In this document: one piece after another, positions 27,403 through 35,989 of the stretch
Layout: every line of letters starts with the position of its first letter
Position numbering within the stretch: position 1 is the stretch's first letter
Source of the DNA: an uncultured Clostridium sp.
Lineage (GTDB): Bacteria > Bacillota > Clostridia > TANB77 > CAG-508
DNA length: 64,000 nt
NCBI GenBank assembly: GCA_947648495.1
Contig: CANSOA010000008.1
Coordinates: 1 to 64,000, forward strand
Reading direction: 5' to 3'
Position numbers and translations under genes: made by a program
Notes under the pieces: model-generated
What the model was told of the DNA's origin: nothing
What the model saw: only the letters and a program-made list of their open reading frames with translations
Databases searched by the model: none

Positions 27403-27425
27403 TACCGTTAATGCTACCTGTTTTA
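27394..27425 (+). terminator. Terminator after serS
   Basis: A 9-bp stem (aacaggtag/ctacctgtt) with an 11-nt loop, overlapping the end of serS and followed by TTTTATT. Confidence 0.75.
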
Positions 27426-27529
27426 TTATTATCCAAAAAAGTTTCAAGATAATAATGTTTGCATTATGACATGCTTTATATGGCAATACAAGAGTTAATG
27501 AAAAAAATTTACGTTTTTTCCAAAATCAA

Positions 27530-27558
27530 TTGCCAATTAAAGTCATATGTTATATAAT
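27530..27558 (+). promoter_or_regulatory. Promoter of recJ-relA
   Basis: TTGCCA (27530-27535), 17-bp spacer, TATAAT (27553-27558), 32 bases before the recJ start. Confidence 0.75.
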
Positions 27559-27589
27559 ACATACAAATGGTTATTTTAGGAGAAATTGG

Positions 27590-29290
27590 ATGAACAAGAA
27601 ATGGGACATTTGCGAATATGACAAAGAATTAGTAAAAAAAATTGCGGGGGAAAATCATCTATCAGAATTAATGGCAACTTTGTTGGTCAATCGAGGAATT
27701 GTGGATAAAGAAGAAATAGAAGTATTTTTGGCACCAACCAGAAACGATTTTCACGATCCATTTTTGATGCCAGATATGATGGAAGCAGTCGATAGAATTC
27801 AAAAAGCAATTGAAAAAAATGAGAAAATTATGATTTATGGCGATTATGATGTTGACGGTGTAACTAGCATTACAGTTTTAAAAAAGTTCTTAAAAGACAG
27901 AGGAATGACACAAGTTGGTTCATATATTCCAAAACGATTAGATGAAGGATATGGGCTAAATCAAGAAGCGGTTAAGAAAATTTATGAAGAAGGATATACC
28001 TTAATTATTACAGTCGATTGTGGTATTACCGGAATGGACGAGATTACTTATGCGTATTCTTTAGGCATGGAAGTGATTGTCACAGATCATCATGAACCAT
28101 TGGACGAAATTCCAAAAGCAGTCGCTGTGATTGATTGTAAAAGAAAAGATTCCAATTATCCGTTTAAGGGTCTTGCGGGAGTTGGAGTTGTTTTCAAATT
28201 AACACAAGCTTTGAGTCAAAGGCTTGGTTTAGAAGAAAAGGAATACTTGAAATATTTAGATATTGTTTGTATTGGTACTATTTCAGATATTGTGCCATTG
28301 GTTGACGAAAATCGAGTAATTTCTAAGTTAGGTTTGAAATTGGTAGCGCAGACTAGATGTTTAGGATTAAAATGTTTATTAGAAGCCAATATTGGCAAAA
28401 ATACGATAATTAATGCAACCACTGTTTCTTTTGGGATTGCACCACGCATCAATGCTTGTGGCAGAATTGGTTATGAAACAGAAGCGGTCAAATTATTTAT
28501 GACAGAAAATTTAATGGAAGCAAGAACAACAACTGAAAAATTAAATCAATATAACCAAACAAGGCAAGAAATCGAAAAAAATATTTTTGAAGAAGCCAAA
28601 GAAATCATTGAGAAAAATCAGATGCAAAATCGCAATACCATTGTTATTGGAAAAGAAGGTTGGCATCATGGTGTGATTGGCATTGTTGCTTCAAAAATAA
28701 CAGAATTGTATTTTAAACCAACGGTGTTAATTGGTTTCGAAAATGGCATTGGAAAAGGCTCTGGCAGAAGTGTTCCCGGTTTTGATTTACACGAAGCTTT
28801 ACATGCTTTAGGTGGATATTTAGATAAATATGGCGGACACGAAATGGCAGTTGGTGTAACCATTAGCAAGCAAAATTTTGACAAATTTGCAGACGAATTA
28901 GAAAAGAGAGCCCAAAAAGCACACACTGAACAAATTATGCCCATTATTTCCATTGATAAAGAAATTACGCCAAAAGAATTGACCCTAGAAACGGTCGAAA
29001 AATTAATGGCATTAGAGCCTTATGGAACTTCCAATAAGGTACCAATTTTCTTAATGAGAAACTTAAAAATTGATTCGATTCGTACTTTAGTCGAAGGAAA
29101 GCATTTAAAATTAACGTTGCAAGATGGAGTTAATATCATAAATGGCATTGGATTTAATTTAGGATATTATGCAGAGGAATTTTTATTAGGGGATAAAATT
29201 GATGTGATTGGTATGCTAGAAATCAATGAATTTAATCATACGAAAAATTTACAAATTAATATCAAGGATATTAGAAGGTCACATCGATAA
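27590..29290 (+). CDS. recJ: Single-strand-specific exonuclease RecJ
   Basis: 566 residues. DHH phosphoesterase motifs are in order: I-Y-G-D-Y-D-V-D-G (motif I), V-D-C-G, V-T-D-H-H-E, and the DHHA1 part with G-K-G-S-G-R-S-V and G-G-H-E-M-A-V-G. It degrades 5' single-stranded ends in repair. The start at 27590 follows AGGAG; 20 in-frame codons upstream have no binding site. The short form without the Bacillus-type C-terminal domain is common in Clostridia. Confidence 0.94.
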   Translation: MNKKWDICEYDKELVKKIAGENHLSELMATLLVNRGIVDKEEIEVFLAPTRNDFHDPFLMPDMMEAVDRIQKAIEKNEKIMIYGDYDVDGVTSITVLKKFLKDRGMTQVGSYIPKRLDEGYGLNQEAVKKIYEEGYTLIITVDCGITGMDEITYAYSLGMEVIVTDHHEPLDEIPKAVAVIDCKRKDSNYPFKGLAGVGVVFKLTQALSQRLGLEEKEYLKYLDIVCIGTISDIVPLVDENRVISKLGLKLVAQTRCLGLKCLLEANIGKNTIINATTVSFGIAPRINACGRIGYETEAVKLFMTENLMEARTTTEKLNQYNQTRQEIEKNIFEEAKEIIEKNQMQNRNTIVIGKEGWHHGVIGIVASKITELYFKPTVLIGFENGIGKGSGRSVPGFDLHEALHALGGYLDKYGGHEMAVGVTISKQNFDKFADELEKRAQKAHTEQIMPIISIDKEITPKELTLETVEKLMALEPYGTSNKVPIFLMRNLKIDSIRTLVEGKHLKLTLQDGVNIINGIGFNLGYYAEEFLLGDKIDVIGMLEINEFNHTKNLQINIKDIRRSHR

Positions 29291-29320
29291 AAAATTCCAA
29301 AAGGAAAGGAAGCTAATGGT

Positions 29321-31523
29321 ATGACAGAAGTCAAAAATGTCACAATTGAAGAGATAATCGATAAGCAAATTGAAAATTATGGGGAGAATGCCAATATTGC
29401 ATTAATCCAAAAAGCTTATGATTTAGCCAATTCCAAACATGGAAATCAATGTAGAATGTCAGGTGAACCATATATTATTCACCCAATGAATGTTGCATTC
29501 ATTTTGGCAAATTTAGGTATGGATGATGAAACTTTGTGTGCGGCTTTGTTGCATGATGTAGTAGAAGATACAGATTTAACAAACGAAGATTTAGCGAAGG
29601 AATTTGGAGATGTGATTGCTCAAATGGTAGCTGGAGTTACGAAATTGGGAAGTATTCGTTTTACAAGCATTGAGGAAAAACAAGCTGAAAATTACAGAAA
29701 AATGTTTCTAGCGATGGGAAAAGACATTCGCGTTATTTTAATCAAACTAGCTGACCGCTTGCATAATATGAGAACTCTAAAATATTTAACACCAGAAAGG
29801 CAAATAGCAAATGCCAAAGAAACAATGGAATTATATGCGCCACTTGCCAATCGATTAGGAATTTATTCGTTAAAATGGGAATTAGAAGACTTATCTTTTA
29901 AATATTTATATGCAGAAGCCTATCATGAAATCGTTGTAGAACTGGATAAAAAAAGGGAAGAACGTTTGGAATTTATTCATAAAATAAAAGAAGAATTAGC
30001 AGAGAATCTAGCTAAACAAAACATTCAAGTAGAAATCACAGGACGTGCCAAACATTTATATAGTATTTACAAAAAAATGCAAAGAGATAAAAAAGGACTT
30101 GACCAAATTTATGATTTATTTGCCTTGCGCATTTTGGTTGACAATGTTCGAGATTGTTATGCTACCTTAGGTGTTGTTCACGAAATGTACACACCTATGC
30201 CAGGACGCTTTAAAGATTACATTGCTGTTCCCAAAACCAATATGTATCAATCCATTCATACTACACTTCTTCGGACCAAAAGGTGTTCCTTTTGAAGTAC
30301 AAATTCGTACTTGGGATATGCACAAAACGGCTGAATTTGGTATTGCAGCACATTGGGCGTATAAAGAAGCGAGTAATCAAGGTAAAAAGAGAAGTGTTGT
30401 GGTCATTGATGATAAATTAGCTTGGTTAAGAGAATCGTTAGAATGGCAGAAAAACACACAAAATCCAGTCGAGTTTTTGCGTACCTTAAAAACGGAATTA
30501 TTTGAAGATGAAGTCTATGTTTTTACACCAAAAGGAACTATAAAAGTATTGCCAATGGGAGCAACGCCAATTGATTTTGCCTATAGTGTTCATGAGCAAA
30601 TTGGTCATAAAATGATTGGCTGTAAAATTAATGGAAAAATGATGCCAATTATTACACAATTAAACAGTGGTGATATTGTGGAAGTTTTGACTTCTGATTT
30701 GCCGAAAGGACCAAGTCGAGATTGGCTAAAATTTGTCAAAAGTTCATCAGCTAAAACACGTATTAATCAATGGTTTAAAAGAGAGAAAAGGGCAGAACAT
30801 ATTGAAAAAGGCAAAGAAATTATAGAACGCGAAATCAAAAAATTGGGAATGAAAAATACAGAACTTTTGAAACCAGAATGGCTTGAACTGATTTTAGAAA
30901 AATATAAATTTAATGAAATGGATGATTTGTATGCCAGTATTGGATTTGGCGGAATCTCAGACAAAAAAGTCATGGCAAGATTGCTAAATGAATATCGAAA
31001 AGAACATGAAGAAGAGGATTTAGAGCAAAAAATCGAAGAATTGGTACAAGCAAAGCCAAAAAGAATCAAACCTTCCAAAAGTGGCATTTATGTGAAAGGA
31101 ATTGAGAATTGTTTGGTGAAATTGTCAAAATGCTGTAATCCACTTCCAAATGACGAAATTGTGGGATATATTACAAGAGGAAGAGGTATTTCGGTGCACC
31201 GAAAGGATTGTGTGAATGTACAAGATTTGGTGGGACAAGAAGATCGCATGATTGATGTATATTGGTCACAAGATGTGAAAGCTTCTTATAATGTTGAACT
31301 GGAAATTTTTGCAAATGATCGAGCAGGATTATTGCGAGATGTCATAAAACAAGTAGAAAACTACAAAGTTAAATTAATGGGAGTTAACACTAGAACGAAT
31401 CGCGATGAAACTGCTATTTTAAGAATGACAATTGAAACTTCGGATATGGAAGAATTGAATAAATTTATGAAATCTTTAAATAAGGTAGAAAGTGTTTATG
31501 ATGTTTATCGAAAAAGGGGATAA
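29321..31523 (+). CDS. relA: Bifunctional (p)ppGpp synthetase/hydrolase; +1 shift at CGG 30272
   Basis: This enzyme controls the stringent response. The N-terminal HD hydrolase domain has A-L-L-H-D-V-V-E-D-T and the synthetase has F-K-D-Y-I-A-V-P-K-T-N-M-Y-Q-S-I-H-T-T-L-L. There an in-frame CGG at 30272 interrupts the frame. Skipping its C gives T-T-L-L-G-P-K-G-V-P-F-E-V-Q-I-R-T, exactly the conserved Rel sequence, and continues through the TGS and C-terminal ACT domains. The total is 733 residues, normal for long Rel proteins. Without the shift the product would lack part of the synthetase and all regulatory domains. GGAAGG precedes the ATG, 30 bases after recJ. Confidence 0.93.
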
Positions 31524-31559
31524 ATTGAAAAATACAAAATCAAAAGAAAAGGAGAAAAA

Positions 31560-32213
31560 ATGATATTAAAAAGATTGCAAGTAAAAACAGGACAACCCCA
31601 TTTGCGAACAAATACCTATATTATATGTGATGAAAATACCAAAGAAGCGATGGTAATTGACCCAGGTGGAGAGCCTGAAAAAATCATTGAATTATTGAAT
31701 ATTTTAGAAGTAGATACTATAAAATATATTTTTTTGACGCATTGTCATGCTGACCATATTGGTGGAATTCATGGCTTAAAGACGGCAAAAGGTGGCAAAA
31801 TTTTGGTAAGTCGTGCGGATAGTGAAGGGTTATATAATAAAGAAATTAGTTTAGCTGATTATGTAAATATGCAAATTCCAGAATTAGAAGCAGATTCCAG
31901 AATTGATGATGGCGATTTTATTCATATAGGAGAATTGGAATTCAAGGTAATAGCAACACCGGGACATACAAGCGGAAGTGTTTGTTTATACTGTGAAAAA
32001 GAACGATTGATTTTTACAGGAGATACACTTTTTTCAGGAACTTGGGGCAGAACCGACTTACCGAGCGGAAGTTTCCTTGACATTATGTCTTCCATTTCTG
32101 ACCGATTAATGACCTTGCCAGATGAGACAATTTGTTATCCTGGTCATGGAAAGACAACAATGATTGAGGATGAGAAAAATATTTATATTGAATTAAAAGA
32201 AAAGGAATTTTAG
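31560..32213 (+). CDS. MBL-fold hydrolase, glyoxalase II-like
   Basis: 217 residues with T-H-C-H-A-D-H-I-G-G near residue 60, A-T-P-G-H-T-S-G-S-V, and T-G-D-T-L-F, a complete zinc-ligand set of the glyoxalase II-type family. It follows relA by 36 bases with AAAGGAG; rel-MBL-dtd neighbourhoods are common in Bacillota. Confidence 0.9.
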   Translation: MILKRLQVKTGQPHLRTNTYIICDENTKEAMVIDPGGEPEKIIELLNILEVDTIKYIFLTHCHADHIGGIHGLKTAKGGKILVSRADSEGLYNKEISLADYVNMQIPELEADSRIDDGDFIHIGELEFKVIATPGHTSGSVCLYCEKERLIFTGDTLFSGTWGRTDLPSGSFLDIMSSISDRLMTLPDETICYPGHGKTTMIEDEKNIYIELKEKEF

Positions 32214-32235
32214 GGATAAGCATGTTTTTGACAAT

Positions 32236-32272
32236 TTGTCAAGTTGACATAAAATGAAAAATGTGGTATAAT
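32236..32272 (+). promoter_or_regulatory. dtd promoter with TTGTCAAGTTGACA palindrome
   Basis: TTGACA (32244-32249), 17-bp spacer, TATAAT (32267-32272), with the palindrome at 32236-32249 over the -35 box. Start of dtd is 36 bases downstream. Confidence 0.8.
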
Positions 32273-32307
32273 AAAAGATAGGGCTTTTTCAAGAAAAGGA
32301 GAGAAAC

Positions 32308-32748
32308 ATGAGAATTTTAATCCAAAGAGTAAAAAATGCAAGTGTAACAGTAGAAAATAAAATAGTTCGGAGAAATTGGCAAGGGATTTCTTGTTTTTTT
32401 GCGGTGTGACACATCAAGATACGGAAAAAGAAGCAGATTATTTAGTAAAAAAATTATGTAATTTGCGTGTTTTTGAAGATGAAAAGGATAAAATGAATTT
32501 GTCGATTCAAGATGTGCAAGGGGAATTACTAATTGTTTCGCAATTTACGTTATATGCAGATTGTACTTCTGGTAATCGTCCGAGTTTTACAGAAGCTGCA
32601 AAACCAGAGCAGGCAAATGCGTTATATGAATATTTTGTAAAGCAATGCCAAATGCAAATACGAAAAGTCCAAACAGGCATTTTTCGGTGCGCATATGGAA
32701 ATTTCACTATTAAATGATGGACCTGTTACCATTATATTGGAAAAATAA
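32308..32748 (+). CDS. dtd: D-aminoacyl-tRNA deacylase; three +1 shifts at CGG 32368, 32402, 32685
   Basis: Dtd removes D-amino acids from tRNAs. From ATG 32308 the frame reads M-R-I-L-I-Q-R-V-K-N-A-S-V-T-V-E-N-K-I-V, then CGG. Skipping C at 32368 gives G-E-I-G-K-G-F-L-V-F-L; the next in-frame CGG at 32402 gives G-V-T-H-Q-D-T; the third at 32685 gives T-G-I-F-G-A-H-M-E-I-S-L-L, then the catalytic N-D-G-P-V-T. The three shifts together make a 145-residue protein of exactly the family length and end at a proper stop. Three glycines, all family-conserved, sit at the three sites. It converges with the next gene with no gap. Confidence 0.93.
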
Positions 32749-33030
32749 TTAATCGGGAAATCTTTCATAAATATATTTGACAATAGAGTCTAAATTGTCG
32801 TCGGTTACATTAATGAAAACGCCGTTATCAAGGCTAATCCAAATATTGATTTTGAATTTTTCTTTATTATCGATAAAGCAACTGACAAGTTCAATCATAT
32901 CAATTGGGTTTTCATAGGAAGTTTCCCAAAATAAATCTTCTTTGAGTTCGAGTTCTTTATCATAAAAAAGTGCTAGAAATTTTTTTATTTCGCCAGCTGT
33001 TTCACTGTATAAATTTACAATTCCTTTCAT
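32749..33030 (-). CDS. Uncharacterised 93-residue protein
   Basis: A small soluble acidic protein with no family I recognise. AAAGGAGG precedes the ATG on the reverse strand. Its stop codon directly abuts the dtd stop codon on the other strand. Confidence 0.65.
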   Translation of the reverse strand: MKGIVNLYSETAGEIKKFLALFYDKELELKEDLFWETSYENPIDMIELVSCFIDNKEKFKINIWISLDNGVFINVTDDNLDSIVKYIYERFPD

Positions 33031-33098
33031 AAATTTCCTCCTTTAATAGTATATATTTTCAAAATTCTGAAATAATATACATAAGAATTGGAGGTCAT

Positions 33099-33785
33099 AT
33101 GAGAAAAGTTGCAGTTATTCTATGTTTTTGTAGTGTGTTATTGTTTTGTTTAACTGGTTGTGGAAAACAGACAGAAAAGAATATTGATAGCAAATTGGAT
33201 TCAGAATTGGAATATGTAGAAGATTTAATTTTTAAAATTGCCAATAAACATGCCAAAGGAGAATATGAAGATGAAGACGAGAAATTCAAATGGGATGAAG
33301 TCAAAGGTGATATGCAAAAAATTAATGATACATGGAATACTTTGATTTTGGATTTGACAGAGGTCAATGTGCAAAATCAGGAGATTATAGGATTTAGTAA
33401 TGATTTGAATGATTTATTAATTTGTGTTAGTAAAGAAAGTGAAACGACAATGCTTGAGAAATTGAGTGATATGTATGCAAAAGTAATCATTTTTAAAGAA
33501 GCTTATTCAGAAGAAAAAAATAAAATCCAGAAAAATAAAATAAAAAGTGAAGTGTTAGGTATTTACAGCCTGATTCATAAAGAGGATTACGAAAATGCGA
33601 AAATGCGCATTGCTAGCACGATTGAAAATTATAAAAATCTTATGAATGATATTTATTATGCAGAAGAAAATGCGTATAATTTGAATAAAATTTATGTTTT
33701 ATTAGAGGAGTTTGGAAATTCGATACAAACGGAAAATTATGATTTGATCCGAATGAAATATATTGTGACAATTGAGAATTTGTAA
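33099..33785 (+). CDS. Lipoprotein of unknown function
   Basis: 228 residues. A lipoprotein signal peptide with lipobox L-T-G-C near residue 20-23 is followed by a helical, charged mature part resembling a four-helix bundle. It is probably anchored to the outer face of the membrane. ttggagg precedes the ATG at 33099. Confidence 0.8.
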   Translation: MRKVAVILCFCSVLLFCLTGCGKQTEKNIDSKLDSELEYVEDLIFKIANKHAKGEYEDEDEKFKWDEVKGDMQKINDTWNTLILDLTEVNVQNQEIIGFSNDLNDLLICVSKESETTMLEKLSDMYAKVIIFKEAYSEEKNKIQKNKIKSEVLGIYSLIHKEDYENAKMRIASTIENYKNLMNDIYYAEENAYNLNKIYVLLEEFGNSIQTENYDLIRMKYIVTIENL

Positions 33786-33790
33786 AAGAT

Positions 33791-33816
33791 GGGCGGTTTT
33801 GAATAAACCGCCCTTT
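33791..33816. terminator. Bidirectional terminator
   Basis: A 9-bp perfect stem (gggcggttt/aaaccgccc) with a 5-nt loop between the convergent lipoprotein and asd genes. Confidence 0.85.
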
Positions 33817-33820
33817 AAAA

Positions 33821-34804
33821 TTATGCGTTATTTTTGATTAATAATTCTAAAATCTGCACAGCATTTGTTGCAGCTCCTTTTCGGATATTATCTGCTACGC
33901 ACCAGAAATTTAAACCATAATCAATACTTTCGTCACGTCTAATTCTTCCGATGAAGACTTCATTGTGTCCAGTGCTATGTGTTGCAAGTGGATAAATATT
34001 GTGTGTTATATCGTCTTGAACAATGATTCCTTTTGTAGATTTTAAACGATGGATGATTTGTGTCAAATCAAAGTCTTGCTCAAATTCAACGTTGATTGAC
34101 TCACTGTGAGAATTTTCAACAGGAACACGAACCGTTGTAGCAGTGATTTTTAAATCTGGTTTTCCTAGAATTTTGCGTGTTTCGTTTATCATTTTCATTT
34201 CTTCTTTGGTGTAGCCGTTTTCTAAAAATACGTCAATGTGTGGCAAACAGTTATTATGAATTGGATACGGAAATTTATAACAAGTATCGTTTTTTAAATC
34301 ATCCAAAGCTTGTTTCCCTGCTCCAGATACGGCTTGATAAGTAGAATATACGATTCTTTTTATGTTACAGATGTCATTCATGACTTTTAAGGGAACCACT
34401 GCTTGAATGGTTGAACAATTTGGATTTGCAATAATACCATGATGTTGTAAGGCATCTTGTGGATTGACTTCAGGGACCACCAAAGGAACATCTGTTTCCA
34501 TACGAAAAGCGCTACTGTTGTCAATTACTGTGCAACCTTTTGAAACAGCAATTGGAGCAAAATGTTTTGCTGTATCGCCACCTGCAGAAAAAATGGCATA
34601 ATCAAAACCAGAATCAAAGGATTGCTCGGTTAATTCTTGAATGATATATTCTTTTTCTTTAAAATGAATTTTTTGTCCAGCTGATTTTTTTGAAGCAAAA
34701 AAGGCATATTCTGCAATTGGTAAATCAAATTCTTTTAAAACCTTAAGTGCAGTTCTGCCAACAACTCCTGTAGCGCCTACAATAGCTAATTTATAATTTT
34801 TCAT
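33821..34804 (-). CDS. asd: Aspartate-semialdehyde dehydrogenase
   Basis: 327 residues. It begins M-K-N-Y-K-L-A-I-V-G-A-T-G-V-V-G (NADP site), has the active-site cysteine in N-P-N-C-S-T, then Q-A-V-S-G-A-G and the conserved H near residue 230. It makes aspartate semialdehyde for lysine, threonine, methionine and diaminopimelate. AAAGGAAGAAAAC precedes the ATG. Confidence 0.95.
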   Translation of the reverse strand: MKNYKLAIVGATGVVGRTALKVLKEFDLPIAEYAFFASKKSAGQKIHFKEKEYIIQELTEQSFDSGFDYAIFSAGGDTAKHFAPIAVSKGCTVIDNSSAFRMETDVPLVVPEVNPQDALQHHGIIANPNCSTIQAVVPLKVMNDICNIKRIVYSTYQAVSGAGKQALDDLKNDTCYKFPYPIHNNCLPHIDVFLENGYTKEEMKMINETRKILGKPDLKITATTVRVPVENSHSESINVEFEQDFDLTQIIHRLKSTKGIIVQDDITHNIYPLATHSTGHNEVFIGRIRRDESIDYGLNFWCVADNIRKGAATNAVQILELLIKNNA

Positions 34805-34953
34805 AAAAAGTTTTCTTCCTTTCTTTTTTTAAAATATTATTAATTATTATATGATAAATTTAAAAAAATGTACATAAATTCTTGATTAATTGTGAAAAAA
34901 TGGTTACAATAGAAAATATACGCATAGTATAAATTTGAAAAGGAGAAAAATAA

Positions 34954-35976
34954 ATGAAGTTTATAAGAAGTAATAAAGGTATTACACTAATTGCTTTAGC
35001 AGTAACCATTATTGTATTGCTGATACTTGCTGGAATAACGCTAATTATTGCAAATGAATTGATTATTGATAAAGTGATAACCGCGTCTACCAAAACTATT
35101 GAAGCTTCTTTGCAAGAAAAAGTTGAAATGGCGTTGGCTGATGTTGAAACAGGCTATTGGGTTGAGCTGAAAAAGAATCCAGAAATAGACAAACAGGAAT
35201 ATTTTGAAAGAGAATTTCCGAAAAGTCTACAAAATTTAGAAGATGTGAAAGATATTGCAATTACTGGAAACATAGAGAACACTCGTTTGATAACTTTTAA
35301 GTATAAAGATAAAACCTTTACATTTAACGTTTCTAAAGAAGGTAAAGTGAATTTTCTTGTTTTATTAAAAGGAAACGTAAAAGTAGGCGATTATGTAGAA
35401 TATCCAATGGAATATGAAGATGTATATTCCGAAAAGCTTTATACATCTGAAAATGGTTGGAGAGTAATTGATGATGGCAAAATGAAAGGAACTTCTGGTC
35501 AAGTTAGATTAATTAGTACAGGAGTACCAGCAAAATGGTATTATAATTTTTTAGAATATGAAAATGCAAAAATTGCAGTAGATCGTTTAATTAATGATTT
35601 TGAAAATTTAGATTTACTGGATAGTTTAGATGGAAAGCTAATGAAAGGCAAAGAGCTAAAAGATGAAACATTAGCCGATAAAATAACCACACTTACTTTA
35701 AGTGATTTTAATTATGCCTATAATGAGATTCATAAAACAAACAGAAAACCAAATGACATTTCTAAAATAGAAAGTATACATGAATTATTCTTTTTAGAAA
35801 AATCATATTATTGGTTAGCAACGAATCATGCAGAAGATGACAAAAGTATTTATTTTGTATCAAAACAAGAAATAAAAAGTGATAATGATTTAAGAGCGGG
35901 TGTTAGACCTGTCATTTGTTTGAAAGAAAATCTAATGGGAACATTTGAATCTGGCAGATGGAAAATTGTAAAGTAA
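34954..35976 (+). CDS. Pilin-like (type IV pilin N-terminus) surface protein
   Basis: 340 residues. The N-terminus M-K-F-I-R-S-N-K-G-I-T-L-I-A-L followed by a hydrophobic helix is a prepilin-type leader. Here the K-G-I-T glycine is a plain GGT, in contrast to the gene at 12871. The C-terminal part includes W-R-V-I-D-D-G-K and a fold ending L-R-A-G-V-R-P-V-I-C-L-K, common in Clostridia surface proteins. AAAGGAG precedes the ATG. A TTGATT/TACAAT promoter-like pair lies near 34885-34910. Confidence 0.8.
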   Translation: MKFIRSNKGITLIALAVTIIVLLILAGITLIIANELIIDKVITASTKTIEASLQEKVEMALADVETGYWVELKKNPEIDKQEYFEREFPKSLQNLEDVKDIAITGNIENTRLITFKYKDKTFTFNVSKEGKVNFLVLLKGNVKVGDYVEYPMEYEDVYSEKLYTSENGWRVIDDGKMKGTSGQVRLISTGVPAKWYYNFLEYENAKIAVDRLINDFENLDLLDSLDGKLMKGKELKDETLADKITTLTLSDFNYAYNEIHKTNRKPNDISKIESIHELFFLEKSYYWLATNHAEDDKSIYFVSKQEIKSDNDLRAGVRPVICLKENLMGTFESGRWKIVK

Positions 35977-35989
35977 GGAGAAAAAAAGT

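Noticed and set aside
32380-32402. An extra T in the poly-T run of dtd as a homopolymer error
   Set aside because: The in-frame CGG at 32402 restores the frame under the same rule and gives the family-typical L-V-x-L-G-V, so no extra-base error is needed.
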